From: Hyphomonas beringensis
GTDB lineage: Bacteria; Pseudomonadota; Alphaproteobacteria; Caulobacterales; Hyphomonadaceae
Assembly (NCBI RefSeq): GCF_000682755.1
Contig: NZ_AWFF01000076.1
Span: 62,001-126,000 of the forward strand
Direction: 5' to 3'
DNA: 64,000 nucleotides
The translations under genes and the position numbers were made by a program. The notes beneath the pieces were generated by a model. That model saw only the letters and a list, made by a program, of their open reading frames with translations. It searched no databases and was not told where the DNA came from. Positions 8,474 to 15,878 of the stretch are shown here, one piece after another (the first letter of the stretch is position 1; each line of letters starts with the position of its first letter).

Positions 8474-9848
8474 GTGATTTCAACGCCTCCGAAAATGGTT
8501 TAAATCCCACGCGGACCGCTAGACCAGGCTTTGCATCTGAAAGTCGCAACCCGGCCTTATGCAGGTCGGCAATAGCCTTCACCAGGGCAAGTCCGAGGCC
8601 GGACCCCGGCGTATGTCGCGCCTTGTCGAGACGGTAGAACCGCTCTGTAACCCGCTCATATTCCTCTGGTGGAATGCCCGGTCCATCGTCGGATACGCTA
8701 AGCCAGACGCCATTCAGGCCGGAGCCGGTTTCGAGCCGGATTGTTGCGCCCTGACCCGCGTGCCTGATCGCATTCTCGATAAGGTTGGCGCCAAGTTGGG
8801 TGAGAAGGTCCTGATCACCATGTACGAGCGTGTTGGCATCCATGTTTGAAGAAACCAGTAATGTCTGTCCCGCATCGTCGCAGACTGCAGCATAGGCCTC
8901 GTACAGGGCTGCTGCGATACCGGCGATCGGGACAGCGCGAAATTTGGCCTTGCGGGCCCCCGCTTCGATTTGCGAGATTCGTAACAGCGCATCGAATGTG
9001 TTGGTGATCTGACGGATATTCGACGACGCCTGATTCAGTTTGTCCTGAAGCGCCGGCTGGTTGCTTGCTTCCAGGGTCAGGCTCTCAACCTGGATGCCGA
9101 GACGATTGATGGGCGTGCGCAGGTCATGGGCGATATCAGCGCTGACCTGTTTTATGCCAAGAACGGTGGCCTCCAGTTGTTCAAGCGCATCATTGATACG
9201 CTCGGACAGTCGGCCGAGATCGTCGCTGTGCCCATGCGTTTCTATTCTTTGCTGCATCTCCCCTGCGGCAACCTTGCTCAGAACGCTTGAGATCGCTTCG
9301 ATCCGCAACTGTCCGCGGCGGGACAATATGAAGGCAACCAGTGCCGAAAGGAGCGTTACAATCAGGGTCGCCGCACCGAAGGACTTGAGCACCGTGCGGG
9401 CAATATCGTCTGTATCTTCATAACTGCGCGCGGTAATCAGGCGAAGATCACCGATTTGCCGGCTTGTCAGGAGGTATGTGTCGTCATCGTCCTGTCCCAG
9501 CCGGGTTCCGGACACATCACCGACTGCCAGGTCTTGTGGATCGGGCAGGCGGTGACCGGCGAGAAATGTTCCATCCGCAAGTCCGAGCCAGACGATGTCA
9601 TCCTCAGGGTCTAGTGCAGTAGCACGCGCCCTAGTCGCCTCGACAAGCGCGTCTCTTCCATCTCTCTCAAAGGTGTCAGCCAGTTCGACCGACATCAAGA
9701 CGGCAGCCTGTTCCACGCGGCGATCAAGGTCGTCATGGATCGCCTGGAAGGCAATCCAGCCCGCGCCGAGATTGGCCAAGACGAATAGGCCTGCCAGAAC
9801 CATGGCAAAACGAAAGTACGTGCTTCGAAGAAGATCCCGGCTAAACAC
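8466..9848 (-). CDS. OmpR-class sensor histidine kinase
   Basis: 460 residues. A periplasmic sensor loop lies between two helices (about 13-36 and 155-175), followed by a HAMP linker, a dimerisation/phosphoacceptor motif ADIAHDLRTP with His241, and an ATPase domain. The ATPase domain has N box NLIENAIRHA, G1 DDGPGI and G2 GSGLGLAL. It is a complete membrane kinase. It overlaps the response regulator gene upstream by 8 bp and should phosphorylate it. The sensory domain is acidic (GQDDDD around 118-123), which could bind cations, but this is a guess. It likely controls the downstream efflux genes in the same operon. Confidence 0.95.
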   Translation of the reverse strand: MFSRDLLRSTYFRFAMVLAGLFVLANLGAGWIAFQAIHDDLDRRVEQAAVLMSVELADTFERDGRDALVEATRARATALDPEDDIVWLGLADGTFLAGHRLPDPQDLAVGDVSGTRLGQDDDDTYLLTSRQIGDLRLITARSYEDTDDIARTVLKSFGAATLIVTLLSALVAFILSRRGQLRIEAISSVLSKVAAGEMQQRIETHGHSDDLGRLSERINDALEQLEATVLGIKQVSADIAHDLRTPINRLGIQVESLTLEASNQPALQDKLNQASSNIRQITNTFDALLRISQIEAGARKAKFRAVPIAGIAAALYEAYAAVCDDAGQTLLVSSNMDANTLVHGDQDLLTQLGANLIENAIRHAGQGATIRLETGSGLNGVWLSVSDDGPGIPPEEYERVTERFYRLDKARHTPGSGLGLALVKAIADLHKAGLRLSDAKPGLAVRVGFKPFSEALKSRD

Positions 9849-10512
9849 GAAGCGTGTATCCTACATTCTTGATCGTATGTAGAAGCTCAGTCTCAAAGGG
9901 TTTGTCGATCTTGGCGCGCAAGCGGCTGATATGGGTCTCGACCACTGTCGTCTGAGGGTCGAAATGGAAATCCCAGACCTGCTCGAGCAGCATGGTTCGC
10001 GACAGCACACGCCCTTCGGACCGCATGAAATATTCAAGGAGCTGGAATTCCTTTGTGAGGAGCTCAATAGGTTGTCCGGCGCGCGTCACGGACCGGCGCA
10101 CCAGATCCATTTCGAGATCGGCAACAGTTAGTCGAGTCTGCTCAACTACCTGGGTGGGGCGCCTGCTAATGGCGCCGAGGCGAGCTGAAAGTTCGGAGAA
10201 GGCGAACGGTTTGGTCAGGTAGTCATCGGCGCCGGCTTCCAGGCCTTCGACACGGTCATCAACACCGCTGACCGCCGTGAGGAACAGGACAGGGGTCTGT
10301 ACATTGGCGCCCCGCATCGCTTTCAACATGGACAATCCGTCCATGCCGGGAAGCATGCGGTCGAGGATGGCAGCGTCATACGAAGCGCGAAGCGCCAGGG
10401 TCAGCCCGTCGATGCCGTCTGTAGCATCGTCCACTACGTGTCCGGCGCCGCGGAGGCCATCGAGCACATATTTGCGGGTGACGTCATCATCCTCGACCAG
10501 CAGTATTTTCAT
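9841..10512 (-). CDS. OmpR/PhoB-family response regulator
   Basis: 223 residues. The receiver domain has the acidic pair in LVEDDD, phosphoacceptor Asp51 (ILDRMLPGMDG), Thr79 and Lys101 (YLTKPF). A C-terminal winged helix (TKEFQLLEYFMR ... VVETHISRLRAKID) binds DNA. It is the partner of the kinase encoded directly downstream with an 8-bp overlap. The probable target is its own operon, including the RND pump; repeated TTACCCT-like elements upstream of the PepSY gene are candidate binding sites. Confidence 0.96.
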   Translation of the reverse strand: MKILLVEDDDVTRKYVLDGLRGAGHVVDDATDGIDGLTLALRASYDAAILDRMLPGMDGLSMLKAMRGANVQTPVLFLTAVSGVDDRVEGLEAGADDYLTKPFAFSELSARLGAISRRPTQVVEQTRLTVADLEMDLVRRSVTRAGQPIELLTKEFQLLEYFMRSEGRVLSRTMLLEQVWDFHFDPQTTVVETHISRLRAKIDKPFETELLHTIKNVGYTLRV

Positions 10513-10541
10513 GTTTCAGCCCCCTGCGCCGACCGGTTCTG

Positions 10542-10862
10542 TCAGTCTTCCATCTCGGTTTTCAGCACTTCGCCAGTCGCCGCGTCGATGATCACTTCGA
10601 CTTCTTCATTGTCAGATCGCAGGACCTCTATCGAGTAGGCCCAGTGGCCATCTTCTTCTTCGAACTCACCAGACAAGGCCCGGCCATCGCCAGCTTCTTC
10701 GGCAATGCGCACCGCATCACGAAGCGATACAGTCGAAGCGAGGAATGCTGCAGCCTCGCTTTCGGAATCATCCTCTCGGCTATTTTCGCTGGCAAAGGCC
10801 GCAGTCGTTCCGGAAATCATCACGAGCGCTGCGGCAAAGATCTTAATAGGAGCATTTTTCAT
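10542..10862 (-). CDS. Secreted PepSY-domain protein
   Basis: 106 residues from the ATG at 10862; an ATG at 10874 would add four residues. A signal peptide ending in AAFA precedes an acidic mature part and one PepSY domain (SLRDAVRIAEEAGDGRAL ... YSIEVLR ... VIIDAATGEVL). Small PepSY proteins are often encoded beside two-component systems and are thought to affect sensor input or periplasmic proteases. It is the first gene of the regulator-kinase-efflux operon, 29 bp before the response regulator, and could act as a sensor accessory or stress reporter (inference). Confidence 0.85.
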   Translation of the reverse strand: MKNAPIKIFAAALVMISGTTAAFASENSREDDSESEAAAFLASTVSLRDAVRIAEEAGDGRALSGEFEEEDGHWAYSIEVLRSDNEEVEVIIDAATGEVLKTEMED

Positions 10863-10881
10863 AGTGTGTTCCATATCTTGA

Positions 10882-10916
10882 GATTACCCTCTCAACCCTG
10901 CCGGAGTGATTACCCT
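10882..10916 (-). promoter_or_regulatory. Repeated AGGGTAATC elements upstream of the PepSY/two-component operon
   Basis: GATTACCCT occurs at 10882-10890 and 10908-10916, with a related CAACCCT ending at 10899 between them. Direct repeats just upstream of a regulator operon are what an OmpR-class protein would bind, but the 26-bp spacing is not the usual 10-11 bp helical repeat, so this is only a candidate. Confidence 0.3.
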
Positions 10917-11379
10917 ACTGATCTCAATTACGCCGTTCGGCCAATATACATCGGTGTAAGCTTAGCACGCGCGAAACGCGCGACTGGTGCGCAGGGCTAT
11001 CGTTCATCAGCGCTAGCGTGTCGGGTAGGCTTCTTTTAGCGAGCGAATTTGTATTCTCACGCGAATATTTGCATGGCTTCTGAAGCAGAAACGAAGTTGA
11101 ATGTGTCGTGTAAATTGGGCGCTTGAGACGCAGTTCGGATCAAAGGATCAAGCATGTTGCCGGAATGCACCAAAAGCTTGTCAAGTTTACATATGGCACA
11201 GCCTACATGATTGAAAATCCAGCCAATTTTATTGTCGGAGCCGCTGACGGTAAAAGTTATCCACAATATTCTGCGAACTGCAGTAATTATTGCAGGATAC
11301 GCAACTAGTTCATCATCGAGTGGGAATGATCCAGGATCTCCCGCAAATTAGAAGAGCGGGAAAAGCAACACAGCCTCAA
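10917..11379. other. Intergenic stretch without a supportable gene
   Basis: AT-richer than its surroundings. It holds a short GC hairpin at 10968-10982 (CGCGCG-AAA-CGCGCG) and several short open frames on both strands (up to 61-69 codons) with no recognisable motif, signal peptide or good ribosome site. I see nothing I would call a gene. Confidence 0.5.
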
Positions 11380-11550
11380 GGGCGTGACGTTTGGGAAGAT
11401 GGCGACCGCCTGGCTATTCGCTGACAGTACGCGGGATATGCGCCGAGCTATACTCGAGCCTATGAAAAGGCCGGCAGTAGCGTGCGTTCTCGTCGTAATA
11501 AGGTCGAGTACGTGCGAGTTCTCTGCTCGATTGTTGGAATGACGGCCGGA
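11380..11550 (-). pseudogene. Decayed C-terminal fragment of an IS6-type transposase
   Basis: One minus-strand frame reads GRHSNNRAENSH (about 11512-11547). After a frameshift another frame reads RRERTLLPAF followed by a stop (about 11460-11495). NNRAENSH followed closely by RRRER is the characteristic C-terminal block of IS6/IS26-family DDE transposases, where the Glu of RAENSH is catalytic. No upstream part of the transposase is present: the fragment begins right after the MaoC gene stop. No clear terminal inverted repeat was found. It looks like a truncated, frameshifted relic. Confidence 0.5.
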
Positions 11551-11582
11551 AAAGAATCCCAATGATTTGCGTCGGGCTGCCA

Positions 11583-12068
11583 TTACCAGGCTTCGTATGC
11601 CTGGCCTTCCTGCGCACCCTGAAGCAGACCCAGCCATTCGGCGATCATGGCCGGGCGGTCCCTGTTCTCGATTTCGATATGGTTTTCTGTCTTGATCAGA
11701 TATTGCCTGTCGCCACGGTCGCGAACCTCCAGGAGGCGCATCCGATTCCGTATGCGGCTGCCGACAGGAACAGGCTCGATCCACCTGACGCGGTCGAGGC
11801 CGTAATTGTAGGCATACACTACGTCCTCCGGCAGGAAATCGAGCGCGTGACTGAAATGTGTAAGCAGTGAAAGAGTCAGAAAGCCCTGGCCGATCGTCTG
11901 CCCCACAGGGCCGCGTTTGGCGCGCTCGACATCGATGTGCATCCAGTCGGGGTCAATCGTTACATCGGCGAACCGGTTGACCTGCTCCTGGCTGATCTGC
12001 ACCCACGGCGAAACGCCCAGCTCTTGACCGGTTTTCTCAACAAGCTCTTCAAGTAGTCTTACGCTCAC
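11583..12068 (-). CDS. MaoC-like (R)-specific enoyl-CoA hydratase
   Basis: 161 residues, single hot-dog fold domain. The hydratase motif is clear: the ITIDPDWMHIDVERAK segment followed by GPVGQTIGQGFLTLSLL, with the Asp/His dyad region characteristic of MaoC and NodN dehydratases. It hydrates trans-2-enoyl-CoA to (R)-3-hydroxyacyl-CoA. Translation most likely begins at GTG 12068, seven bases after AGAGGA. It lies 12 bp behind the acyl-CoA ligase and should be co-transcribed, placing it in the TetR-controlled regulon. Together they activate and then partly oxidise a carboxylic acid. Confidence 0.88.
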   Translation of the reverse strand: MSVRLLEELVEKTGQELGVSPWVQISQEQVNRFADVTIDPDWMHIDVERAKRGPVGQTIGQGFLTLSLLTHFSHALDFLPEDVVYAYNYGLDRVRWIEPVPVGSRIRNRMRLLEVRDRGDRQYLIKTENHIEIENRDRPAMIAEWLGLLQGAQEGQAYEAW

Positions 12069-12080
12069 AATAGCATCCTC

Positions 12081-13652
12081 TTACACCGTGTCGCATTCGA
12101 GCATTTCGGCGAGCGCGCCCTTGTCCACCTTGCCAATTGGCAATAGCGGAAACTCTGACAGCGGAACAAATGATTTCGGTATTTTGTAGTTTGCCATGCG
12201 CGTCCCGAGGAAATCCTTGAGCGCGTCTGGCGCGAGTTCGGCTCCGTTTTTCAGACGAATGAAAGCAGCGCCGACTTCCTGGAATTTCGGATCGGGGATG
12301 CCGATCACTACCGCTTCCAGAATGTCCGGGTGTGTCTCGATGGCGAGTTCGACTTCGCGCGGATAAACATTGTAACCGCCGGACTTGAACATGTTCTTCG
12401 ATCGACCGCAGATTTCAACCAGGCCGTCGGCGCGCAGAAAGCCCAAGTCGCCGGTCTTAAGGAATCCATCGGCGGAGAAGGCACCCTTCGTGCTCCTCTC
12501 ATCTTCGAAATAGCCGATGAAGTTGGTCGGTCCGCGAACTTGAAGCTCTCCGACTTCCCCTTGAGAGAGAGGCGCGTCGGTCTCAGGTGCCGCGATCCGG
12601 AGCTCGATCTCGTCAATCGGCGTACCGATCGTCTCGGCCAGTTGGGCTTCGGACGCATCGTCAGGGGTGAAGCAGACATGGCATGACGTCTCGGTCATGC
12701 CGTAAGCCGCTTTCAAGCGCGCGCCTCGCGCTGAGAATTGCCCGACGGCACGCTGGGACATCGCGGCACCACCCCAGAGGACGAGCTCTACGGAAGACAG
12801 ATCGGTCGATCGAAACGCTTTCTGCTCCAGTAGGGCATGAAGCATTGTTGGAACGCCGCCGATAATGGTCAGCTTTTCCTGTTCAATCGTTTCCAGCATC
12901 AGTATCGGGTCGAAGGCCTCCTGAAAAACCAGTGTTCCACCCCCGACCAGGGTCGTTGCACAGATATCCGCAACACAACCGACATGATTGATGGGCAGAT
13001 TGCAGATGATTTTGGGGTCACTGACGGCAAAATGAGCCGTTTGTATCTTTGCGCCAGCCGCGAGCCCGTGGTGAGAAATCAATGCTCCCTTGGGCTTTCC
13101 TGTCGTGCCGGACGTAAAAACGATCAGTGCCGGATCAGAACCGCTTGCCGCGAATCCTTCGCTATCATCTGCCACAGGCGGGTGTGCCGGCTTCAACCGT
13201 TCAAGATTTGCAGACGCGCTGTCTGACGCATGAAGCCGCACCCGTTTCGGGAGTGCGCTGTCTTTGGAAAGCGCCAGTTCTAGCCGCCCCGGACGCTCTC
13301 CATCTGAGACTTCGAGCACCAGCTTGGGACGGGAGAGAGAGGTAACGTGGCTAATTTCCTCTGCGGAATATTTCGGATTGATCCCGACCCAGATAGCGCC
13401 GACCGAAATCGTCGCGAGGAACATGATGTAGAACTCCGGACGCGGCGCGGACATCATGGCGACGCGATCTCCGCGCTCAATTCCTGCCTCGATCAGCCAG
13501 GCGCGCAGAACACACACGCGCTGCTCTAGCTCGAGATATGTCCAGCGCTCGTGCTTGAATATGACGGCCGTCTTCTGAGGGCATGCGATCGAAAGGTCTT
13601 TCAGGGTGGATGGTAAGCTGCCGCTTGTCTCTTTGCTCTCAACGCCGCTCAT
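12081..13652 (-). CDS. Acyl-CoA synthetase / AMP-dependent ligase
   Basis: 523 residues from ATG 13652 (a TTG six bases earlier is possible). The adenylation superfamily motifs are all present: VFTSGTTGKPKG (P-loop), YGMTETS, GDLGFLRADGLVEICGR, GYNVYPREVE and the C-terminal Lys in GKVDKGAL. The enzyme forms an acyl-AMP and then an acyl-CoA from a free acid; chain type cannot be read from the sequence. The operator at 13692-13707 is 40 bp upstream, between it and the divergent TetR gene, so repression by that TetR is likely. It forms an operon with the MaoC hydratase. Confidence 0.93.
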   Translation of the reverse strand: MSGVESKETSGSLPSTLKDLSIACPQKTAVIFKHERWTYLELEQRVCVLRAWLIEAGIERGDRVAMMSAPRPEFYIMFLATISVGAIWVGINPKYSAEEISHVTSLSRPKLVLEVSDGERPGRLELALSKDSALPKRVRLHASDSASANLERLKPAHPPVADDSEGFAASGSDPALIVFTSGTTGKPKGALISHHGLAAGAKIQTAHFAVSDPKIICNLPINHVGCVADICATTLVGGGTLVFQEAFDPILMLETIEQEKLTIIGGVPTMLHALLEQKAFRSTDLSSVELVLWGGAAMSQRAVGQFSARGARLKAAYGMTETSCHVCFTPDDASEAQLAETIGTPIDEIELRIAAPETDAPLSQGEVGELQVRGPTNFIGYFEDERSTKGAFSADGFLKTGDLGFLRADGLVEICGRSKNMFKSGGYNVYPREVELAIETHPDILEAVVIGIPDPKFQEVGAAFIRLKNGAELAPDALKDFLGTRMANYKIPKSFVPLSEFPLLPIGKVDKGALAEMLECDTV

Positions 13653-13691
13653 GACCAATCTCGCTTCTGTGAGTGAACCTCGTAACTTTTT

Positions 13692-13707
13692 TTGATATCT
13701 GTGTCAA
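13692..13707. promoter_or_regulatory. TetR operator candidate, copy 1 of 5
   Basis: TTGATATCTGTGTCAA, matching the 16-bp palindrome TTGAY(N6)RTCAA also found at 18095, 18124, 20270 and 20356. It lies in the divergent promoter region of the acyl-CoA ligase and the TetR gene. A half-site, TTGATATATTTGTG, follows at 13742. Confidence 0.65.
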
Positions 13708-13809
13708 ATTTATATAGCGCCGCCATAATTCCTTGCAAAAATTGATATATTTGTGCATTTTTAAGCTTAATTGGCCTATCCTCGGCCAAGTATATTGAGG
13801 TGGACCACA

Positions 13810-14601
13810 ATGCCCGCAGCCCGCAAAGAATCAGAGAGGACGAAAAGTCCTGTATCGAAAGGCAAATCTGCCATGCCGGTTGCAGACCTGGCTTGCCACC
13901 CTCTATCGTTCGACATGGCCGAAGTGTTCGACGAGCAACAAGACGCGCCAGGTCTGACCAAAGGGCAGCGCACCCTTCTGAAGGTGAAAGCAGCTGTCGC
14001 ACGTGCGCTAGAGCAGACGCCTTACCAGATGCTCCGCATTTCGGATGTCGCTGACCAGGCCCAGATTTCGTACGGACTTTTCTATCACTATTACAAGGAT
14101 AAGGAGCGCGCGACGGTCGAGGTCCTGCTGGACTTCCTGGAGCATCTCGAAAAGACCTATGCGCAGATCCACGTCAGTGACGATGACTACGCGTCGCTGT
14201 ACCAGCCCAATCTGTTCTATCTCGATGTGAATCGCAGAAATGCCGGTCTCATCCGTGCCTGCCTGACTGTTTCGGAGGAAGTCGAATCCTTCCGCGAACA
14301 GTACACTTTGCTCATCGACCGCTGGCACCGCCGAATGGCCCAGTCGATCCGGCGGAACCAGAAAACAACCGACGAGCTCCTGCCGGATGCCGAACTTGTC
14401 GCCTATGGCGTCGGCGGTATGATCGACCAGTATTGTCGGCAGGTTTACGCCCAGCAGAATCCATTTTTGTCTCGGCTCATCGAGAACACCCACCACTTCG
14501 CGGAAACGGTTTCCATCATGTGGTACCGTGCCGTGTACGGGCGATCTCCGACGAAGCAGCAGATCCTGAATTGCCGCCCAGATCATAAATCGGGCGAGTG
14601 A
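13810..14601 (+). CDS. TetR-family transcriptional regulator
   Basis: 263 residues from the ATG at 13810, chosen because GAGG lies nine bases upstream; an earlier in-frame ATG at 13771 lacks this. An N-terminal extension of about 50 residues precedes the helix-turn-helix (MLRISDVADQAQISYGLFYHYYKDKE), followed by a long ligand/dimerisation domain. The HTH form (YGLFYHYYKDK) is typical of TetR proteins. It is divergent from the ligase-MaoC operon and shares an intergenic region with operator copy 1, so autoregulation and control of the flanking catabolic genes are expected. The inducer is probably a substrate or acyl-CoA intermediate of the pathway (inference). Confidence 0.93.
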   Translation: MPAARKESERTKSPVSKGKSAMPVADLACHPLSFDMAEVFDEQQDAPGLTKGQRTLLKVKAAVARALEQTPYQMLRISDVADQAQISYGLFYHYYKDKERATVEVLLDFLEHLEKTYAQIHVSDDDYASLYQPNLFYLDVNRRNAGLIRACLTVSEEVESFREQYTLLIDRWHRRMAQSIRRNQKTTDELLPDAELVAYGVGGMIDQYCRQVYAQQNPFLSRLIENTHHFAETVSIMWYRAVYGRSPTKQQILNCRPDHKSGE

Positions 14602-14632
14602 AGCGCATCATCAGATAACGGGATGATGCGCT
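14602..14632. terminator. Bidirectional hairpin between tetR and aminotransferase
   Basis: Perfect 11-bp stem AGCGCATCATC / GATGATGCGCT with a nine-base loop, filling the gap between two convergent genes. There is no long T-run, so it is a plausible but not classic terminator. Confidence 0.6.
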
Positions 14633-14638
14633 CAGGCC

Positions 14639-15751
14639 TTACTCGGATAGCGCATCACTCAGGGCCTTGCTGAGACAGCTCAATCCCTCGGATAGCTCGT
14701 CGCGTTGAGGCCACGCATAGCCAACGCGAAAATATCGCCTGGACTGTTCAAACCAGTGTCCGGGCCCGACATATGTGCCGTATTTGTCGTTCAATATCTC
14801 GTAGAACCGGTTGATATCGACCTTGATGTCTTCTCGAATTCTGGGGAAACAGACACAGCCTCCCACAGGGCGCACCCATTCGAACCGGTCATCGCCTTCA
14901 ATCCACGCCTCCACGAGACTGAGATGGTCAGCGATCAGTGCATTGTTTTCTGGAAGCCACTCTTCCCGTTGCTCCAGCACTTTCAAGGCAACCGCCTCGT
15001 CGAGGACGCTTCCGCAGATGGTAACCTGCTCTTTGGCGCAGAGCAGCCTGTACATAAAGTCCTTGTCCGTGCTCGCCGCCCAGCCGATGCGGATGCCCGG
15101 CACCCCATAAGTCTTTGACAATGAGGACACAGCGACGGCCATCGGACTGAGAGAGGCTGCGGACGGAAGGACCTGTTCGCTCGCCATTTCCCGGTACGTC
15201 TCGTCAACGAGAACCCGAATTCCGCGCGACTCGCCGAGCGCAAGAATGGATTTCAGGTCATCGACCGAAATCGACGCGCCGGATGGATTGTGGGGAAAGG
15301 TCAGGCTGATGAGCTTGGTCTCTGGGCGCAACAGCGCCTCTAACTTCTCAGCGGATACCTGAAACTTCTCCTCGAAGGCGAGGTCGTAATAGGAAATGTC
15401 GCATTCAAACATGCGCGGAGTTTCAATGTTTGTTGCATAGTTAGGCCGTACAACCACGATGTGGTCTCCGCGCTCCAGCGTCGCCATGGAGATGAAGAAC
15501 AGTGCCGCCGCTGCGCCTGGTGTGATCAGAACGTCTTCTTCATCGATCCCACCGCATACTAGCGCGACCGCCGCCCTGAGTGACTTTTTGCCCAGGTGAT
15601 CATCGTAGCACAGTAGGTCGTCCTGAATCGTTATGCCCAAATCCTTGAGCGAGCGATCGCGCACAGAGCTTTCGGTCAAGTTGTACTTGATGCGCTCATA
15701 TCCGAATTGTTCAGGCGATTCCTGCTCGATCGGCATCCGGACCAGCTTCAT
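14639..15751 (-). CDS. PLP-dependent class I/II aminotransferase
   Basis: 370 residues from ATG 15751, preceded by GGAG at six bases; a TTG at 15763 is less likely. Fold-type I features: the cofactor-binding ITPGAAAALFFIS, the substrate-side SLTFPHNPSG, the LVDETY Asp, and the Schiff-base Lys in SSLSKTYGVPGIRIGW. The C-terminal Arg that holds the substrate carboxylate lies in SRRYFRVGY. It transfers the amino group from an amino acid to a 2-oxo acid, or acts on a related amine. Because the region also encodes an amino-acid permease and a deacylase, it probably processes the released amino acid. No TTGAY palindrome lies directly upstream. Confidence 0.9.
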   Translation of the reverse strand: MKLVRMPIEQESPEQFGYERIKYNLTESSVRDRSLKDLGITIQDDLLCYDDHLGKKSLRAAVALVCGGIDEEDVLITPGAAAALFFISMATLERGDHIVVVRPNYATNIETPRMFECDISYYDLAFEEKFQVSAEKLEALLRPETKLISLTFPHNPSGASISVDDLKSILALGESRGIRVLVDETYREMASEQVLPSAASLSPMAVAVSSLSKTYGVPGIRIGWAASTDKDFMYRLLCAKEQVTICGSVLDEAVALKVLEQREEWLPENNALIADHLSLVEAWIEGDDRFEWVRPVGGCVCFPRIREDIKVDINRFYEILNDKYGTYVGPGHWFEQSRRYFRVGYAWPQRDELSEGLSCLSKALSDALSE

Positions 15752-15826
15752 TTCTGTCTCCAATTCATAGGTCCCTGCACGGAGGAACCGTTCTGAGTTT
15801 CAAAGGTGTTTCGTTAAGAGATGGGG

Positions 15827-15855
15827 CAGGGCATCAGCGCTTCGGCGATGCCCTG
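15827..15855 (-). terminator. Terminator of the TonB receptor gene
   Basis: Nine-bp stem CAGGGCATC / GATGCCCTG with an 11-base loop, 24 bp beyond the receptor stop on the minus strand. The T-tract is short. Confidence 0.5.
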
Positions 15856-15878
15856 TCTCAATTGGCCGCGGCGACTTT

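Noticed and set aside
11364-11375. AGCAACACAGCC as an IS6 terminal inverted repeat
   Set aside because: It resembles the IS6 end, but its orientation relative to the transposase relic is wrong for the expected end, and no partner repeat was found.
11305-11784. 159-codon minus-strand frame as a gene
   Set aside because: It overlaps the MaoC gene in another frame. Only its middle carries the IS6-like motif, so I report a pseudogene fragment instead.
14008-14586. 192-codon minus-strand frame opposite tetR
   Set aside because: It is an antisense shadow of a well-supported regulator, with no motif or ribosome site.
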